This document shows, piece after piece, positions 1-5,699 of a stretch of 12,117 nucleotides of DNA. Below the pieces are notes generated by a model. The model saw only the letters and a list, made by a program, of their open reading frames with translations, had not been told where the DNA came from and made no database searches. Both the position numbers and the translations under genes were made by a program. This DNA comes from an uncultured Asticcacaulis sp. Lineage in GTDB: Bacteria; Pseudomonadota; Alphaproteobacteria; Caulobacterales; Caulobacteraceae. The stretch is taken from positions 1 to 12,117 of the forward strand of contig CAMLPZ010000115.1 of the NCBI GenBank assembly GCA_946482045.1, given 5' to 3'. Each line of letters starts with the position of its first letter. Positions within the stretch are counted from its first letter, which is position 1.

Positions 1-50
1 CGATGGAAACGCTGAAGGACGATCCGGCGCTGCCGACCGCTTACGCGTAA
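1..50 (+). CDS. 3' end of a gene entering from the left edge (partial)
   Basis: An open frame runs in from the left edge and stops at TAA (48-50). The last residues read ETLKDDPALPTAYA. Only about 15 codons are visible, so no family can be assigned. Its stop codon lies one base from the stop of the leftward gene at 52-270, so the two genes meet tail to tail. The last ten bases form a perfect palindrome (41-50) containing the stop codon. That this is a true gene end rather than a chance open frame is inferred from the compact convergent arrangement. Confidence 0.4.
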   Translation, partial: METLKDDPALPTAYA

Positions 51-51
51 A

Positions 52-270
52 TTAGATACTGTCCGTATCGGGCTCGAGGTGGGCATCGACGACAGGGGGT
101 GCGTCGGCCGGCTCCACATAGTCATAGCCGCCGTCCATGGCCTCGAGGTCATTGGTGCCGGCGGCGTGGCTGGTCTCGGGCGGGGTGATGAGGAAGAGGG
201 CGGCGCATACAGCGATCAGCACCATGGCGAGAAAGGCGAAGAAGCTGCCGGACAGGGCGGGATTTTTCAT
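52..270 (-). CDS. small single-pass membrane or exported protein, paralogue of 423-722
   Basis: I do not recognise this 72-residue protein. It has one hydrophobic segment (about residues 9-29, FFAFLAMVLIAVCAALFLI core) followed by SHAA (34-37), which could be a signal peptidase site or simply the end of a membrane anchor. The short tail holds the block AMDGGYDYVEPADAPPVV (44-61), which recurs almost unchanged in the neighbouring gene at 423-722. The tail is acidic and proline-containing and lacks cysteines or obvious catalytic residues. The ATG is preceded by GAGG about 9 nt upstream. Conservation between two tandem copies is the best evidence that it is real. The tail is probably periplasmic (inference); function is unknown. 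Confidence 0.65.
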   Translation of the reverse strand: MKNPALSGSFFAFLAMVLIAVCAALFLITPPETSHAAGTNDLEAMDGGYDYVEPADAPPVVDAHLEPDTDSI

Positions 271-380
271 GATGGCGACCTCAGGAAAACCAGTAACGGG
301 AGGCGGTCATCCGCCTTGGCTGGTCATCATTCTGGGTTGCGCCACGCTAAGGACGAAATAGCATCGATAAGGCCGTCGGG

Positions 381-425
381 TAAAAAGCACGCAGAGAAAA
401 CCGCTAATGCTTCTCTTGCTTTTTA
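381..425 (-). terminator. rho-independent terminator of the small gene at 423-722
   Basis: Read leftward, the arms 425-411 and 398-381 pair as 15 bp interrupted by a 3-nt bulge (390-392), around a 12-nt loop (399-410). The 3' side of the leftward RNA ends in TGCTTTTTA, giving a U-tract. The TAA stop of the small gene lies within the first arm, so termination immediately follows translation. The A/T symmetry of the arms means it could also work in the rightward direction. Confidence 0.6.
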
Positions 426-722
426 AAGGCTGGCGTTTGCAGGCGCGGGGGACGTGGCGTCGGCAGTAGCGGCCGCGTCTATGGCGACCGGTTCGCCGGC
501 GACGATTTCGCTATCCGAAAGCAGGCGGGCCTCGACGACCGGCGGAGCGTCGGCAGGTTCGACCGAAACATAGCCGCCGTCCATAGCGGCGCCCGGCAAG
601 GGATGCCCGGCGGCGGCGTGGCTCGACGGTGCGGGAGTGGTGAAGGCTATAGCGGCGCCGACGCCGATCAGAACCAGGCCGAGAAAGGCGGCGAAGCCCT
701 TATTGAGAGTCGCTGTTTTCAT
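423..722 (-). CDS. small single-pass membrane or exported protein, paralogue of 52-270
   Basis: A 99-residue protein starting at the ATG at 722, chosen over an in-frame ATG at 815 because GGAG lies about 7 nt upstream and the protein then aligns with its paralogue from residue 1. It has a hydrophobic segment (residues 9-29), a TP..SHAA stretch (29-37) and the block AMDGGY..VEPADAPPVV (46-63) shared with the 72-residue neighbour. It also carries a C-terminal Ala/Asp/Pro-rich extension (about 66-99) that the neighbour lacks. The two genes are tandem, same-strand duplicates separated by 152 bp that contain this gene's terminator, so each is probably transcribed separately. The family and function are not recognised. 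A secreted or inner-membrane-anchored envelope peptide is the simplest reading. Confidence 0.7.
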   Translation of the reverse strand: MKTATLNKGFAAFLGLVLIGVGAAIAFTTPAPSSHAAAGHPLPGAAMDGGYVSVEPADAPPVVEARLLSDSEIVAGEPVAIDAAATADATSPAPANASL

Positions 723-829
723 GACGCACTCCAGCACGCTAAGAACGGTGTTCTTCGTACGGAACCACGTCGCGGGTTTACAAAAGATGAACGCCGCCCG
801 AAGGCGGTTGTTCATGTCGACAATGTCGG

Positions 830-837
830 AAAAAAAA
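830..837 (-). terminator. T-tract directly after tRNA-Asn
   Basis: Read leftward, the tRNA ends CCA, followed by CCG and then eight consecutive T residues. There is no separate strong stem, but the acceptor and T-arm helices could serve as the upstream structure. It probably marks the 3' end of the tRNA precursor; this is weak evidence on sequence alone. Confidence 0.35.
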
Positions 838-840
838 CGG

Positions 841-916
841 TGGCTCCCTGAGCTGGACTCGAACCAGCGACCATTCGATTAACAGTCGAATGCTCTACCA
901 ACTGAGCTATCAGGGA
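841..916 (-). tRNA. tRNA-Asn (anticodon GTT)
   Basis: A 76-nt leftward cloverleaf with an encoded CCA (841-843). The seven-pair acceptor stem TCCCTGA/TCAGGGA is fully complementary. The D arm contains AGCTCAGTTGGTAGAGC, the anticodon loop reads CTGTTAA with GTT at 883-881, and the T loop is GGTTCGAGTCC. The discriminator base is G (844), as expected for Asn. A plausible promoter lies 25 bp upstream (941-970) and a T-tract follows directly. There is no variable-arm insertion and nothing degenerate. Confidence 0.97.
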
Positions 917-940
917 ATGCTTAGCCGTGTTGAGGAGCGG

Positions 941-970
941 CGTATAGCAAGGCTCCCGTACCTATTGCAA
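941..970 (-). promoter_or_regulatory. putative sigma-70-type promoter of tRNA-Asn
   Basis: Read leftward, TTGCAA (970-965) and TATACG (946-941) are separated by 18 bp, followed after about 24 bp by the tRNA 5' end at 916. This matches the usual housekeeping -35/-10 geometry and leaves a short leader for RNase P to remove. The boxes are imperfect, so the call rests on position and spacing. Confidence 0.45.
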
Positions 971-1034
971 GCTGAAAGCTGAAATTTATTCACAGCTTTC
1001 CAAATTTTCCTGAAATCCCATCCTTAAACGAAAG

Positions 1035-1061
1035 AAAGGCCCGAAAAAGCTTCGGGCCTTT
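1035..1061 (-). terminator. strong hairpin terminator downstream of the GDPD gene
   Basis: An uninterrupted 11-bp stem, AAAGGCCCGAA (1035-1045) with TTCGGGCCTTT (1051-1061), closes a 5-nt loop. Read leftward, the stem ends in TTT and is followed by CTTTCGTTT. It lies about 105 bp past the leftward GDPD stop and before the tRNA-Asn promoter, so it should insulate the two units. Confidence 0.7.
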
Positions 1062-1078
1062 GAAAGTTTGGTGATGGT

Positions 1079-1106
1079 GGGTGTCTTCAAAAAAGCAAAG
1101 ACACCC
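1079..1106 (-). terminator. second hairpin downstream of the GDPD gene
   Basis: A perfect 9-bp stem, GGGTGTCTT (1079-1087) with AAGACACCC (1098-1106), has a 10-nt loop. Read leftward, the loop rather than the tail carries the T-run. It is the first of two consecutive hairpins after the GDPD stop. It may be an mRNA 3'-end stabiliser or a weak first terminator backing up the stronger one at 1035-1061. Confidence 0.4.
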
Positions 1107-1165
1107 TGTTCATGAATGATTTGCCTTAACGAGGGGTAAATATTTCGAGACTTCGGATAACGCGG

Positions 1166-2137
1166 TCACTTTTGTTTCAAAGCTGGGCCGATGGTTTCGA
1201 TTTCATCTGTCAGAATGCCCATGCGCCAGCTGTCCGGGACATCATCCAGATCCTTGACGGAATCTATGCCTTCAACGCCGTTCGTGTTTTTATTGTTGCC
1301 CAAAAGGTAGATCTCGCTGCCGGCGTCGCGGAAACGTTGTTGCAAACGATTTGGGTACCCCCAGGCGAGCCAGGCAAACTTGCCTGGCAGGAAGACCGTC
1401 GTGTTGCGGCAGGCCTTGGGCATGTGGCCGCTCCAGCCCAGCATAAGGTAGCCCAAGGCGCAGCTTTTCAGCGTCTTTTTGCTGAAGGCGCGCATGCCAG
1501 GCGCGATTTCACGCAGGCGCGCTACCGGTCGGTCGCCGCCATAGGCTGACAGGCGGGGACTCATCAGAGAGTTGGCCTTGAGGTAGGCGACAAGCCTGTC
1601 CGCTTCCGTGGGATCATTGCTCTTGATGTTGATCAGAAAGCGCTTGTCGGGGAAGGCATCGAGCGCCTGTTTCAATGACGGCATCTGACCCTTGAACTTG
1701 CCGCGGAACGGATAGGTCTTGCCGCCGTCGGCCGTATAGCCGTGGCCGATGTCCAACGCCTGAAGTTCCGCCAGGGTGTGTTCGCGAGTAACGCCGTGGC
1801 CATCTGTGCGGCAGTCGAGGGTCCAGTCGTGGAAGACGGCGAACTGGCCGTCGGTCGTCGGATGGACGTCTATCTCGATGATATCCGCGCCGGCTTCGAA
1901 GCCGGCCTTCATCGACGGCAGGGTGTTTTCCAGAAAGGCGTGCCTGGGCGGCAGCATGCGGCTGGCCGTGCAGGTGTCCCGTGTCAGGCCCGTACGGTCG
2001 TACTGCTGATAGACGCCGCGATGCGCCAGGATCGTCCTTTGTCCGGACGGCTTCGGTGCCAGTTCCGATGAATTGATGACAAACAGGCTCAAAACCGCGA
2101 CCGCCAGGCCTCCGGTGAACCAGAAACGCTTTCGCAT
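1166..2137 (-). CDS. glycerophosphodiester phosphodiesterase family protein, exported or membrane-anchored
   Basis: A 323-residue protein of the GDPD (UgpQ/GlpQ) family. The family hydrolyses glycerophosphodiesters released from phospholipids to glycerol-3-phosphate and an alcohol in a metal-dependent TIM barrel. Residues 1-22 form a basic then hydrophobic export signal or anchor (RKRFWF followed by LAVAVLSLFVI), so it probably acts in the periplasm. Family motifs appear in order: AHRG (38-41), EN (70-71), IEIDV (87-91, metal ligands E88 and D90), and FHD (102-104, catalytic H103). The late strand usually written with E-x-K reads LINIK (168-172), putting Asn170 where a glutamate ligand is usual. 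The C-terminal GILTDEI (307-313) fits the last barrel strand. The ATG at 2137 has GAGGGG about 8 nt upstream. It lies alone between two tRNA genes of the same orientation and is followed by two hairpins. The exact substrate is unknown. Confidence 0.9.
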   Translation of the reverse strand: MRKRFWFTGGLAVAVLSLFVINSSELAPKPSGQRTILAHRGVYQQYDRTGLTRDTCTASRMLPPRHAFLENTLPSMKAGFEAGADIIEIDVHPTTDGQFAVFHDWTLDCRTDGHGVTREHTLAELQALDIGHGYTADGGKTYPFRGKFKGQMPSLKQALDAFPDKRFLINIKSNDPTEADRLVAYLKANSLMSPRLSAYGGDRPVARLREIAPGMRAFSKKTLKSCALGYLMLGWSGHMPKACRNTTVFLPGKFAWLAWGYPNRLQQRFRDAGSEIYLLGNNKNTNGVEGIDSVKDLDDVPDSWRMGILTDEIETIGPALKQK

Positions 2138-2239
2138 CTGTGTATCCCCTCACGCCGGCAATCCGTGCCGTCGCTCGCAAGGTGCGCCCCGATGTGGCAC
2201 AGTGCCGCACGCGCGCTTCTGGGTCAATATGTCGGGAAG

Positions 2240-2313
2240 TGGAGGCCTGACCGGGAGTCGAACCCGGCTACACGGATTTGCAATCCGCTGCGTCACCGCT
2301 CCGCCATCAGGCC
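2240..2313 (-). tRNA. tRNA-Cys (anticodon GCA)
   Basis: A 74-nt leftward cloverleaf with an encoded CCA (2240-2242). The acceptor stem GGCCTGA/TCAGGCC is perfect and the discriminator is U (T at RNA position 73, from A2243), as expected for Cys. The anticodon loop TTGCAAA carries GCA at 2281-2279, and the T loop is GGTTCGACTCC. The GDPD start lies about 100 bp downstream on the same strand. I see no clear terminator between them, so read-through into the GDPD gene is possible. Confidence 0.97.
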
Positions 2314-2427
2314 TCAAGAGCGAAGGGGTGAGCTATCAGATGAATGCGGCCACCGCAATTCCCCCACGCTGTTTTTTTGTGAAAAACCGCTGGCGCAGTG
2401 AAATTGCGCTTAAGAACGGGCGCGAAA

Positions 2428-2455
2428 GCTTGCGCGGGGGCGTAAGCGTTTTATT
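2428..2455 (+). other. hairpin in the tRNA-Cys / pcm intergenic region
   Basis: The 233 bp between tRNA-Cys and the methyltransferase gene hold the divergent promoters of both, but I see no clear consensus boxes. The one clear structure is a 7-bp stem with one G-T pair (2428-2434 with 2441-2447) around a G-rich 6-nt loop, followed by GTTTTATTA. It resembles a weak terminator or leader hairpin for rightward transcription, about 100 bp ahead of the pcm-like start. The region also has one GANTC site (2477-2481). Confidence 0.3.
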
Positions 2456-2547
2456 ATGCGCCGCAAACCGCTTGGCGAGTCTTGAAAAAGTCTGTAATCG
2501 CCTTCCGTTCAGTATTATGGTCTCTTACGAGTTCAGGGGCAGTCCAC

Positions 2548-3177
2548 ATGGATTTCCATGCCGCACGGCAAAACATGGTCGAATCGCAGGTCCGCGTGAA
2601 CGACGTCACCGATACGCCGCTGCAACTGGCGATGCGCCACGTTGCCCGCGAACGGCTGTGCGCGCCGTCTCAGGCCTTCTGCGCCTATGGCGATGTCGAA
2701 CCGCAGATCGCCCCGGGCCGGGTGTTGATGGCACCGCGTGATATCGCAAAGCTGCTCCAGACACTCGAGCCTCGCAGCGGCGAAAAGGCCCTGTGCATCG
2801 CCGCGCCCTATGCCGGCGCGGTGCTGGCCACAGTCGGACTTAACGTCACGGTTCAGGAAGGCGATCCGCGCACCATGGCGGTGATCGAGCCCTACCTCAA
2901 AGAACTGAAAGTGGCCACGGCCGTCGCCGACCTCAGGGCGCCGGTCGGCGCCGCCTATGACGTCATCGTCGTCGAAGGCGCCGTGGCCGAGTTGCCGGCC
3001 GCGTGGCTTAAAGCTCTGAAGCCTGGCGGACGCTTAGGTGTGGTGCTCAAGGATGGGCCTGTCGGCCGTGCCCGCCTTTATATCCGACTGGAAGCCGGCT
3101 TCTCCGAACGCGAAGTCTTTGATTCGTCGCCGTCGACGCTGCCGGGCTTTGCCCGGACCCCCAGCTTCGAATTTTAA
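2548..3177 (+). CDS. protein-L-isoaspartate O-methyltransferase (Pcm) family protein with a degenerate SAM motif
   Basis: A 209-residue protein of the Pcm family; active members use S-adenosylmethionine to methylate isoaspartyl residues and start their repair. The N-terminus DFHAARQNMVESQVRVNDV (2-20), the GRVLMAP block (58-64), LKPGGRLGVVL (157-167) and the ending LPGFARTPSFEF (198-209) match the alphaproteobacterial subfamily found beside tolC-type genes. Motif I, normally a glycine-rich VLDxGxGxG stretch, reads ALCIAAPYAGAVLATVG (81-97), so the nucleotide-binding glycines are largely gone. The acidic residue after strand 2 may be E104 or D106. The protein may therefore be a non-catalytic or altered homologue (inference). 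The ATG at 2548, behind CAGGGGC, is preferred to an in-frame ATG at 2482, which adds 22 unrelated residues. Confidence 0.8.
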   Translation: MDFHAARQNMVESQVRVNDVTDTPLQLAMRHVARERLCAPSQAFCAYGDVEPQIAPGRVLMAPRDIAKLLQTLEPRSGEKALCIAAPYAGAVLATVGLNVTVQEGDPRTMAVIEPYLKELKVATAVADLRAPVGAAYDVIVVEGAVAELPAAWLKALKPGGRLGVVLKDGPVGRARLYIRLEAGFSEREVFDSSPSTLPGFARTPSFEF

Positions 3178-3417
3178 CCATAACGTCTTGTCTGGGCATT
3201 TCCGGGCGGATTCGTTTGGAATTTGTTATCGGTTGCGTAGGTAAGAGATTAAAGGTTTCGGTTGTTGCCTTTTTCTGACAGCCAAAAGTGCTGGAATATG
3301 AAAAAAGCTTAACTGGCCGGTGTGTGGCGTTTCTGGCAGGTTGCATTTGTAACGCATTTTGCGGCGGGCAGGGGCTGGGACGCTCCTTACCGCGACGAAC
3401 TGGCTCGGATACAACGA

Positions 3418-3449
3418 GCCGCGCCTAAGATGCGCGGCCGTTTCTTTCT
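3418..3449 (+). terminator. terminator-like hairpin in the tolC leader
   Basis: GCCGCGC (3418-3424) pairs perfectly with GCGCGGC (3432-3438) around a 7-nt loop, followed by a T-rich run CGTTTCTTTCTTT. The T-rich run leads directly into the ribosome-binding GGGG (3452-3455) and the tolC ATG at 3462. It could terminate transcripts from pcm or from the 284-bp intergenic region, or act as an attenuator in the tolC leader. Apart from this hairpin and one GANTC site (3209-3213), I find nothing I can support in 3178-3417. Confidence 0.45.
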
Positions 3450-3461
3450 TTGGGGTGCTTC

Positions 3462-4871
3462 ATGAGCAAACGGGTTTTGATTTCAGCTGTGGCGATATCG
3501 CTGATGGCTTTCGGCACGGCGGGGACGTCCTACGCGGAGACCCTGTCGGACGCCATTGCGATGGCCTACGCCAACAACCCGACGCTGGCGCGGGCGCGGG
3601 CGCTGCAGCGCGGCCAAGACGAAGGCTACGTGCAGGCGCGTTCGCAACTGGGGCCGAACGTAGGCTTCGGATTCGACAAAACCTATCACGACCAGGACCA
3701 GTCGTTCGCGGCCGGCAACCAGCGCTCGACTCAAGGGTTGAGCTTCTCCGCTTCTCAGAACCTGTTCGCGACCGGCGGCCTGTCCTCGCAGATCGACGCC
3801 GCCAAGTCGGGCGTTCTGGCGGGCCAACAGGACCTGCGTTCGATCGAACAGCAGGTGCTGCTGAATGTGATCGACATCTACACTTCGGTCCGCCGAGACC
3901 AGGAAGCGCTGCAGATCAGCCAGGACAATTACAACATCCTCAAGCAGCAGTTGGACCAGACCACCGCCCAGTTCGAAGCGGGGCAACTGACCCGCACCGA
4001 CGTCGCGCAGTCCCAGGCTCGTCTGTCGGCTTCGGCCGCCGGCCTGGCCCAGGCGCAGGCGCGTCTCGACAGTGACCGCGCGACCTACGTCGCCATCGTC
4101 GGCCAGGCGCCGACGGCTCTTGAGCCGGTTCCGGACATTCCTGGCCTGCCCGCCACGTTCAACGCGGCGCTGGACACTGCCCAGACCAACAACCCTGATC
4201 TCCAGGCCGCCAGCTTCGCGGCGGATTCCGCCGCCAGCCGTGTCAAGGCGGCCCGTTCGGCCTTCGGGCCTCGCGTTGCCCTGTCGGTCAGCTCGGCCCA
4301 ATCGGGCTTCTCCGGCCAGCTCGGCAGCTTTGAGGACGAGCAGCAGACGACCGCGGGCCTGCGCGTGACCGTGCCGCTGTTCAGCGCCGGCCTGAACGGA
4401 TCGCGCGTCCGTGAAGCCATGGAAAACGAAACGGCCGCCAAGTTGACGGTTGAAGAAACCCGCCGCAATGTCGTATCAACCGTGTCCCAGGCCTGGTCGA
4501 ACATGATAGCCGCCCGTTCGGCTGTCGTGTCGAATCAGGAGCAGGTCCGCGCGGCCGCCGTCGCCGCCGAAGGCGTCAAGACTGAGCAGCAGGTTGGCCT
4601 GCGTACCAATATCGAAGTGCTGAACGCCGAGCAGGAGTATCGCGCCGCACAGCTCGACCTCGTCAACGCCCAGCGCAATGCTTATGTCGCCGCCGCCCAA
4701 CTGGTGTCGGTGACGGGTAATCTGACGCCGAACCTGTTTGGCGCCAATGTCGAGCTTTACGACCCGAACGCCAACTTCAAGAAGGTCAAGAACAAGGGCT
4801 GGACACCGATTGAACCGGTCGTGAAGGCCGTCGATGGCGCCGCCGCACGCTTCCTGCCGGACGGCAAGTAA
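3462..4871 (+). CDS. tolC: TolC-family outer membrane channel (RsaF-like, type I secretion or efflux)
   Basis: A 469-residue protein with a signal peptide (residues 1-25, ending SYA before ETLSDAI). Two outer-membrane-efflux repeats follow. The first opens TLSDAIAMAYANNPTL (27-42) and the second opens with FNAALDTAQTNNPDLQAA at about 230-250. Each has the long Gln/Ala-rich coiled coils and small beta segments that build the trimeric barrel and periplasmic tunnel. Length is normal for the family. Such channels partner an inner-membrane transporter and an adaptor for type I protein secretion or drug efflux; neither partner is in the window. The position between pcm and popZ suggests it is the counterpart of Caulobacter RsaFa, the S-layer export channel (inference from remembered gene order). 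The ATG at 3462 has GGGG 6 nt upstream, and an in-frame TTG at 3450 is ignored. A clear terminator follows at 4894-4927. Confidence 0.9.
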   Translation: MSKRVLISAVAISLMAFGTAGTSYAETLSDAIAMAYANNPTLARARALQRGQDEGYVQARSQLGPNVGFGFDKTYHDQDQSFAAGNQRSTQGLSFSASQNLFATGGLSSQIDAAKSGVLAGQQDLRSIEQQVLLNVIDIYTSVRRDQEALQISQDNYNILKQQLDQTTAQFEAGQLTRTDVAQSQARLSASAAGLAQAQARLDSDRATYVAIVGQAPTALEPVPDIPGLPATFNAALDTAQTNNPDLQAASFAADSAASRVKAARSAFGPRVALSVSSAQSGFSGQLGSFEDEQQTTAGLRVTVPLFSAGLNGSRVREAMENETAAKLTVEETRRNVVSTVSQAWSNMIAARSAVVSNQEQVRAAAVAAEGVKTEQQVGLRTNIEVLNAEQEYRAAQLDLVNAQRNAYVAAAQLVSVTGNLTPNLFGANVELYDPNANFKKVKNKGWTPIEPVVKAVDGAAARFLPDGK

Positions 4872-4893
4872 GCAGTCGTTTGACTTCGCATAA

Positions 4894-4927
4894 AAAGGGC
4901 GCGGGGCCGAAATGCTCCGCGCTCTTT
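4894..4927 (+). terminator. rho-independent terminator of tolC
   Basis: An 11-bp stem with one G-T pair joins AAAGGGCGCGG (4894-4904) and CCGCGCTCTTT (4917-4927), with a 12-nt loop and the T-rich tail CTTTCTGTCT. It begins 22 bp after the tolC stop, so popZ should have its own promoter in 4928-5066. I cannot assign -35/-10 boxes there with confidence. Confidence 0.7.
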
Positions 4928-5066
4928 CTGTCTGGCCACAGAAAATTAGTGGCTTACACGAATTTCGCGGCCTCTCTGGTCTGATAAGAGTTGAAAAAAA
5001 ACGCGAATAAGTGTCCCCTGCGGATGGCTTCAATTTCCGAACCCGATTCGCAGTAGACATAAGACA

Positions 5067-5621
5067 ATGGCAGAACAATCCGCACACGAACCGACTATGG
5101 AAGAAATCCTCGCATCGATTCGCCGCATCATCTCGGAAGATGACGCGCCGGAGGATGCTGAAGCCAAGGCCGCGCCTGAGCCAGAAGTGGCGGCTGCGCC
5201 CGCGCCGGAACCCGAGCCCGAGGTCGAGGACGCGCCCGAGGAAGACGTGCTGGAATTGACCGAAACCTACGAAGCCCCCAAGGGTCCGGTATCGATCGGC
5301 GACATCGATGCCTACGAGCCTGAGGAGGTTGTCGCGCCGGCACCTGCGCCCGCGCCGGAACCCAAGCCTGCACCGGCGCCGAAGGCACCGGCTGCCGCCG
5401 GTGGACTGGTCAGCGAGCGCACCGAGTCGGTGGCCGCTTCGGCCTTCGGTTCCCTGACCGGCGCCTTGCTGGTGCCTAAGAGCGACCGCACCCTGGAAGA
5501 CGTGACGCGCGACCTGCTGCGTCCGCTGCTCCAGGCCTGGCTCGACGAAAACCTGCCGGCGATTGTCGAAGAGCAGGTACGTCTCGAAGTCGAGCGGATT
5601 GCTCGCCAATCCCGCCGTTAA
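5067..5621 (+). CDS. popZ: PopZ polar organising protein
   Basis: A 184-residue, acidic, proline-rich protein matching the PopZ (DUF2497) pattern in all three parts. The conserved N-terminal helix EPTMEEILASIRRIISEDDA (8-27) binds client proteins. The central Pro/Glu/Ala linker (about 28-110) is intrinsically disordered, and the C-terminal oligomerisation helices include ASAFGSL (124-130), RTLEDVTRDLLRPLLQAWLD (141-160) and ENLPAIVEEQVRLEVERI (161-178). In Caulobacter PopZ self-assembles into a ribosome-free hub at the cell pole, tethers ParB-parS and recruits cell-cycle regulators. Length is close to the 177 residues I recall for the C. crescentus protein. No strong Shine-Dalgarno precedes the ATG, and a GATTC site lies 18-22 bp upstream. 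The ATG is fixed by the conserved N-terminus. The linker contains a 20-bp exact direct repeat. The gene is flanked by terminator hairpins on both sides. Confidence 0.95.
   Translation: MAEQSAHEPTMEEILASIRRIISEDDAPEDAEAKAAPEPEVAAAPAPEPEPEVEDAPEEDVLELTETYEAPKGPVSIGDIDAYEPEEVVAPAPAPAPEPKPAPAPKAPAAAGGLVSERTESVAASAFGSLTGALLVPKSDRTLEDVTRDLLRPLLQAWLDENLPAIVEEQVRLEVERIARQSRR
5194..5363 (+). repeat. 20-bp exact direct repeat in the popZ linker
   Basis: The 20 bases at 5194-5213 recur exactly at 5344-5363, 150 bp (50 codons) downstream and in the same frame. Both encode an APAPEP stretch, within residues 44-49 and 94-99 of PopZ. Such repeats could lengthen or shorten the disordered linker by recombination. 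The GC-rich Pro/Ala composition also makes chance convergence possible. Confidence 0.6.
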
Positions 5622-5652
5622 AACCTAGATTTCCCAACCTTCAGAGGTTAAG

Positions 5653-5685
5653 AGAGCGGCTCACATCAGTGCGCCGCTTTTTCTT
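5653..5685 (+). terminator. terminator hairpin between popZ and valS
   Basis: AGCGGC (5655-5660) pairs with GCCGCT (5673-5678). An inner CAC/GTG stem (5662-5664 with 5669-5671) closes an ATCA loop across one T-C mismatch. The tail is TTTTTCTT. It lies about 32 bp after the popZ stop and ends only about 15 bp before the valS ATG. Confidence 0.7.
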
Positions 5686-5699
5686 ATTGATCGATCATC

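Noticed and set aside
1..840. A genomic island inserted at the 3' end of tRNA-Asn, carrying the small genes
   Set aside because: I looked for a repeat of the tRNA 3' end in the region downstream of it and found none, and there is no integrase. The tRNA is intact and followed by its own T-tract.
2195..2209. Sigma-54 promoter reading TGGCAC-N-GCA
   Set aside because: The spacing between the GG and GC elements is off by one, and the orientation faces away from the only nearby protein gene.
3359..4075. A 238-residue rightward open frame overlapping the tolC leader and 5' half
   Set aside because: It overlaps the signal peptide and first efflux repeat of tolC in another frame, and it is rich in Arg/Pro/Gly without domain features.
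3483..4301. A 272-residue leftward open frame inside tolC
   Set aside because: It is an out-of-phase shadow of the Ala/Gln-rich tolC coding strand, with low-complexity Arg/Gly/Leu content and no motif.
4476..5609. A 377-residue leftward open frame antisense to the 3' part of tolC and all of popZ
   Set aside because: It is antisense to two well-recognised genes and spans their intergenic terminator. Its composition is Arg/Gly/His-rich as expected of the opposite strand of GC-rich coding DNA, and it has no recognisable domain.
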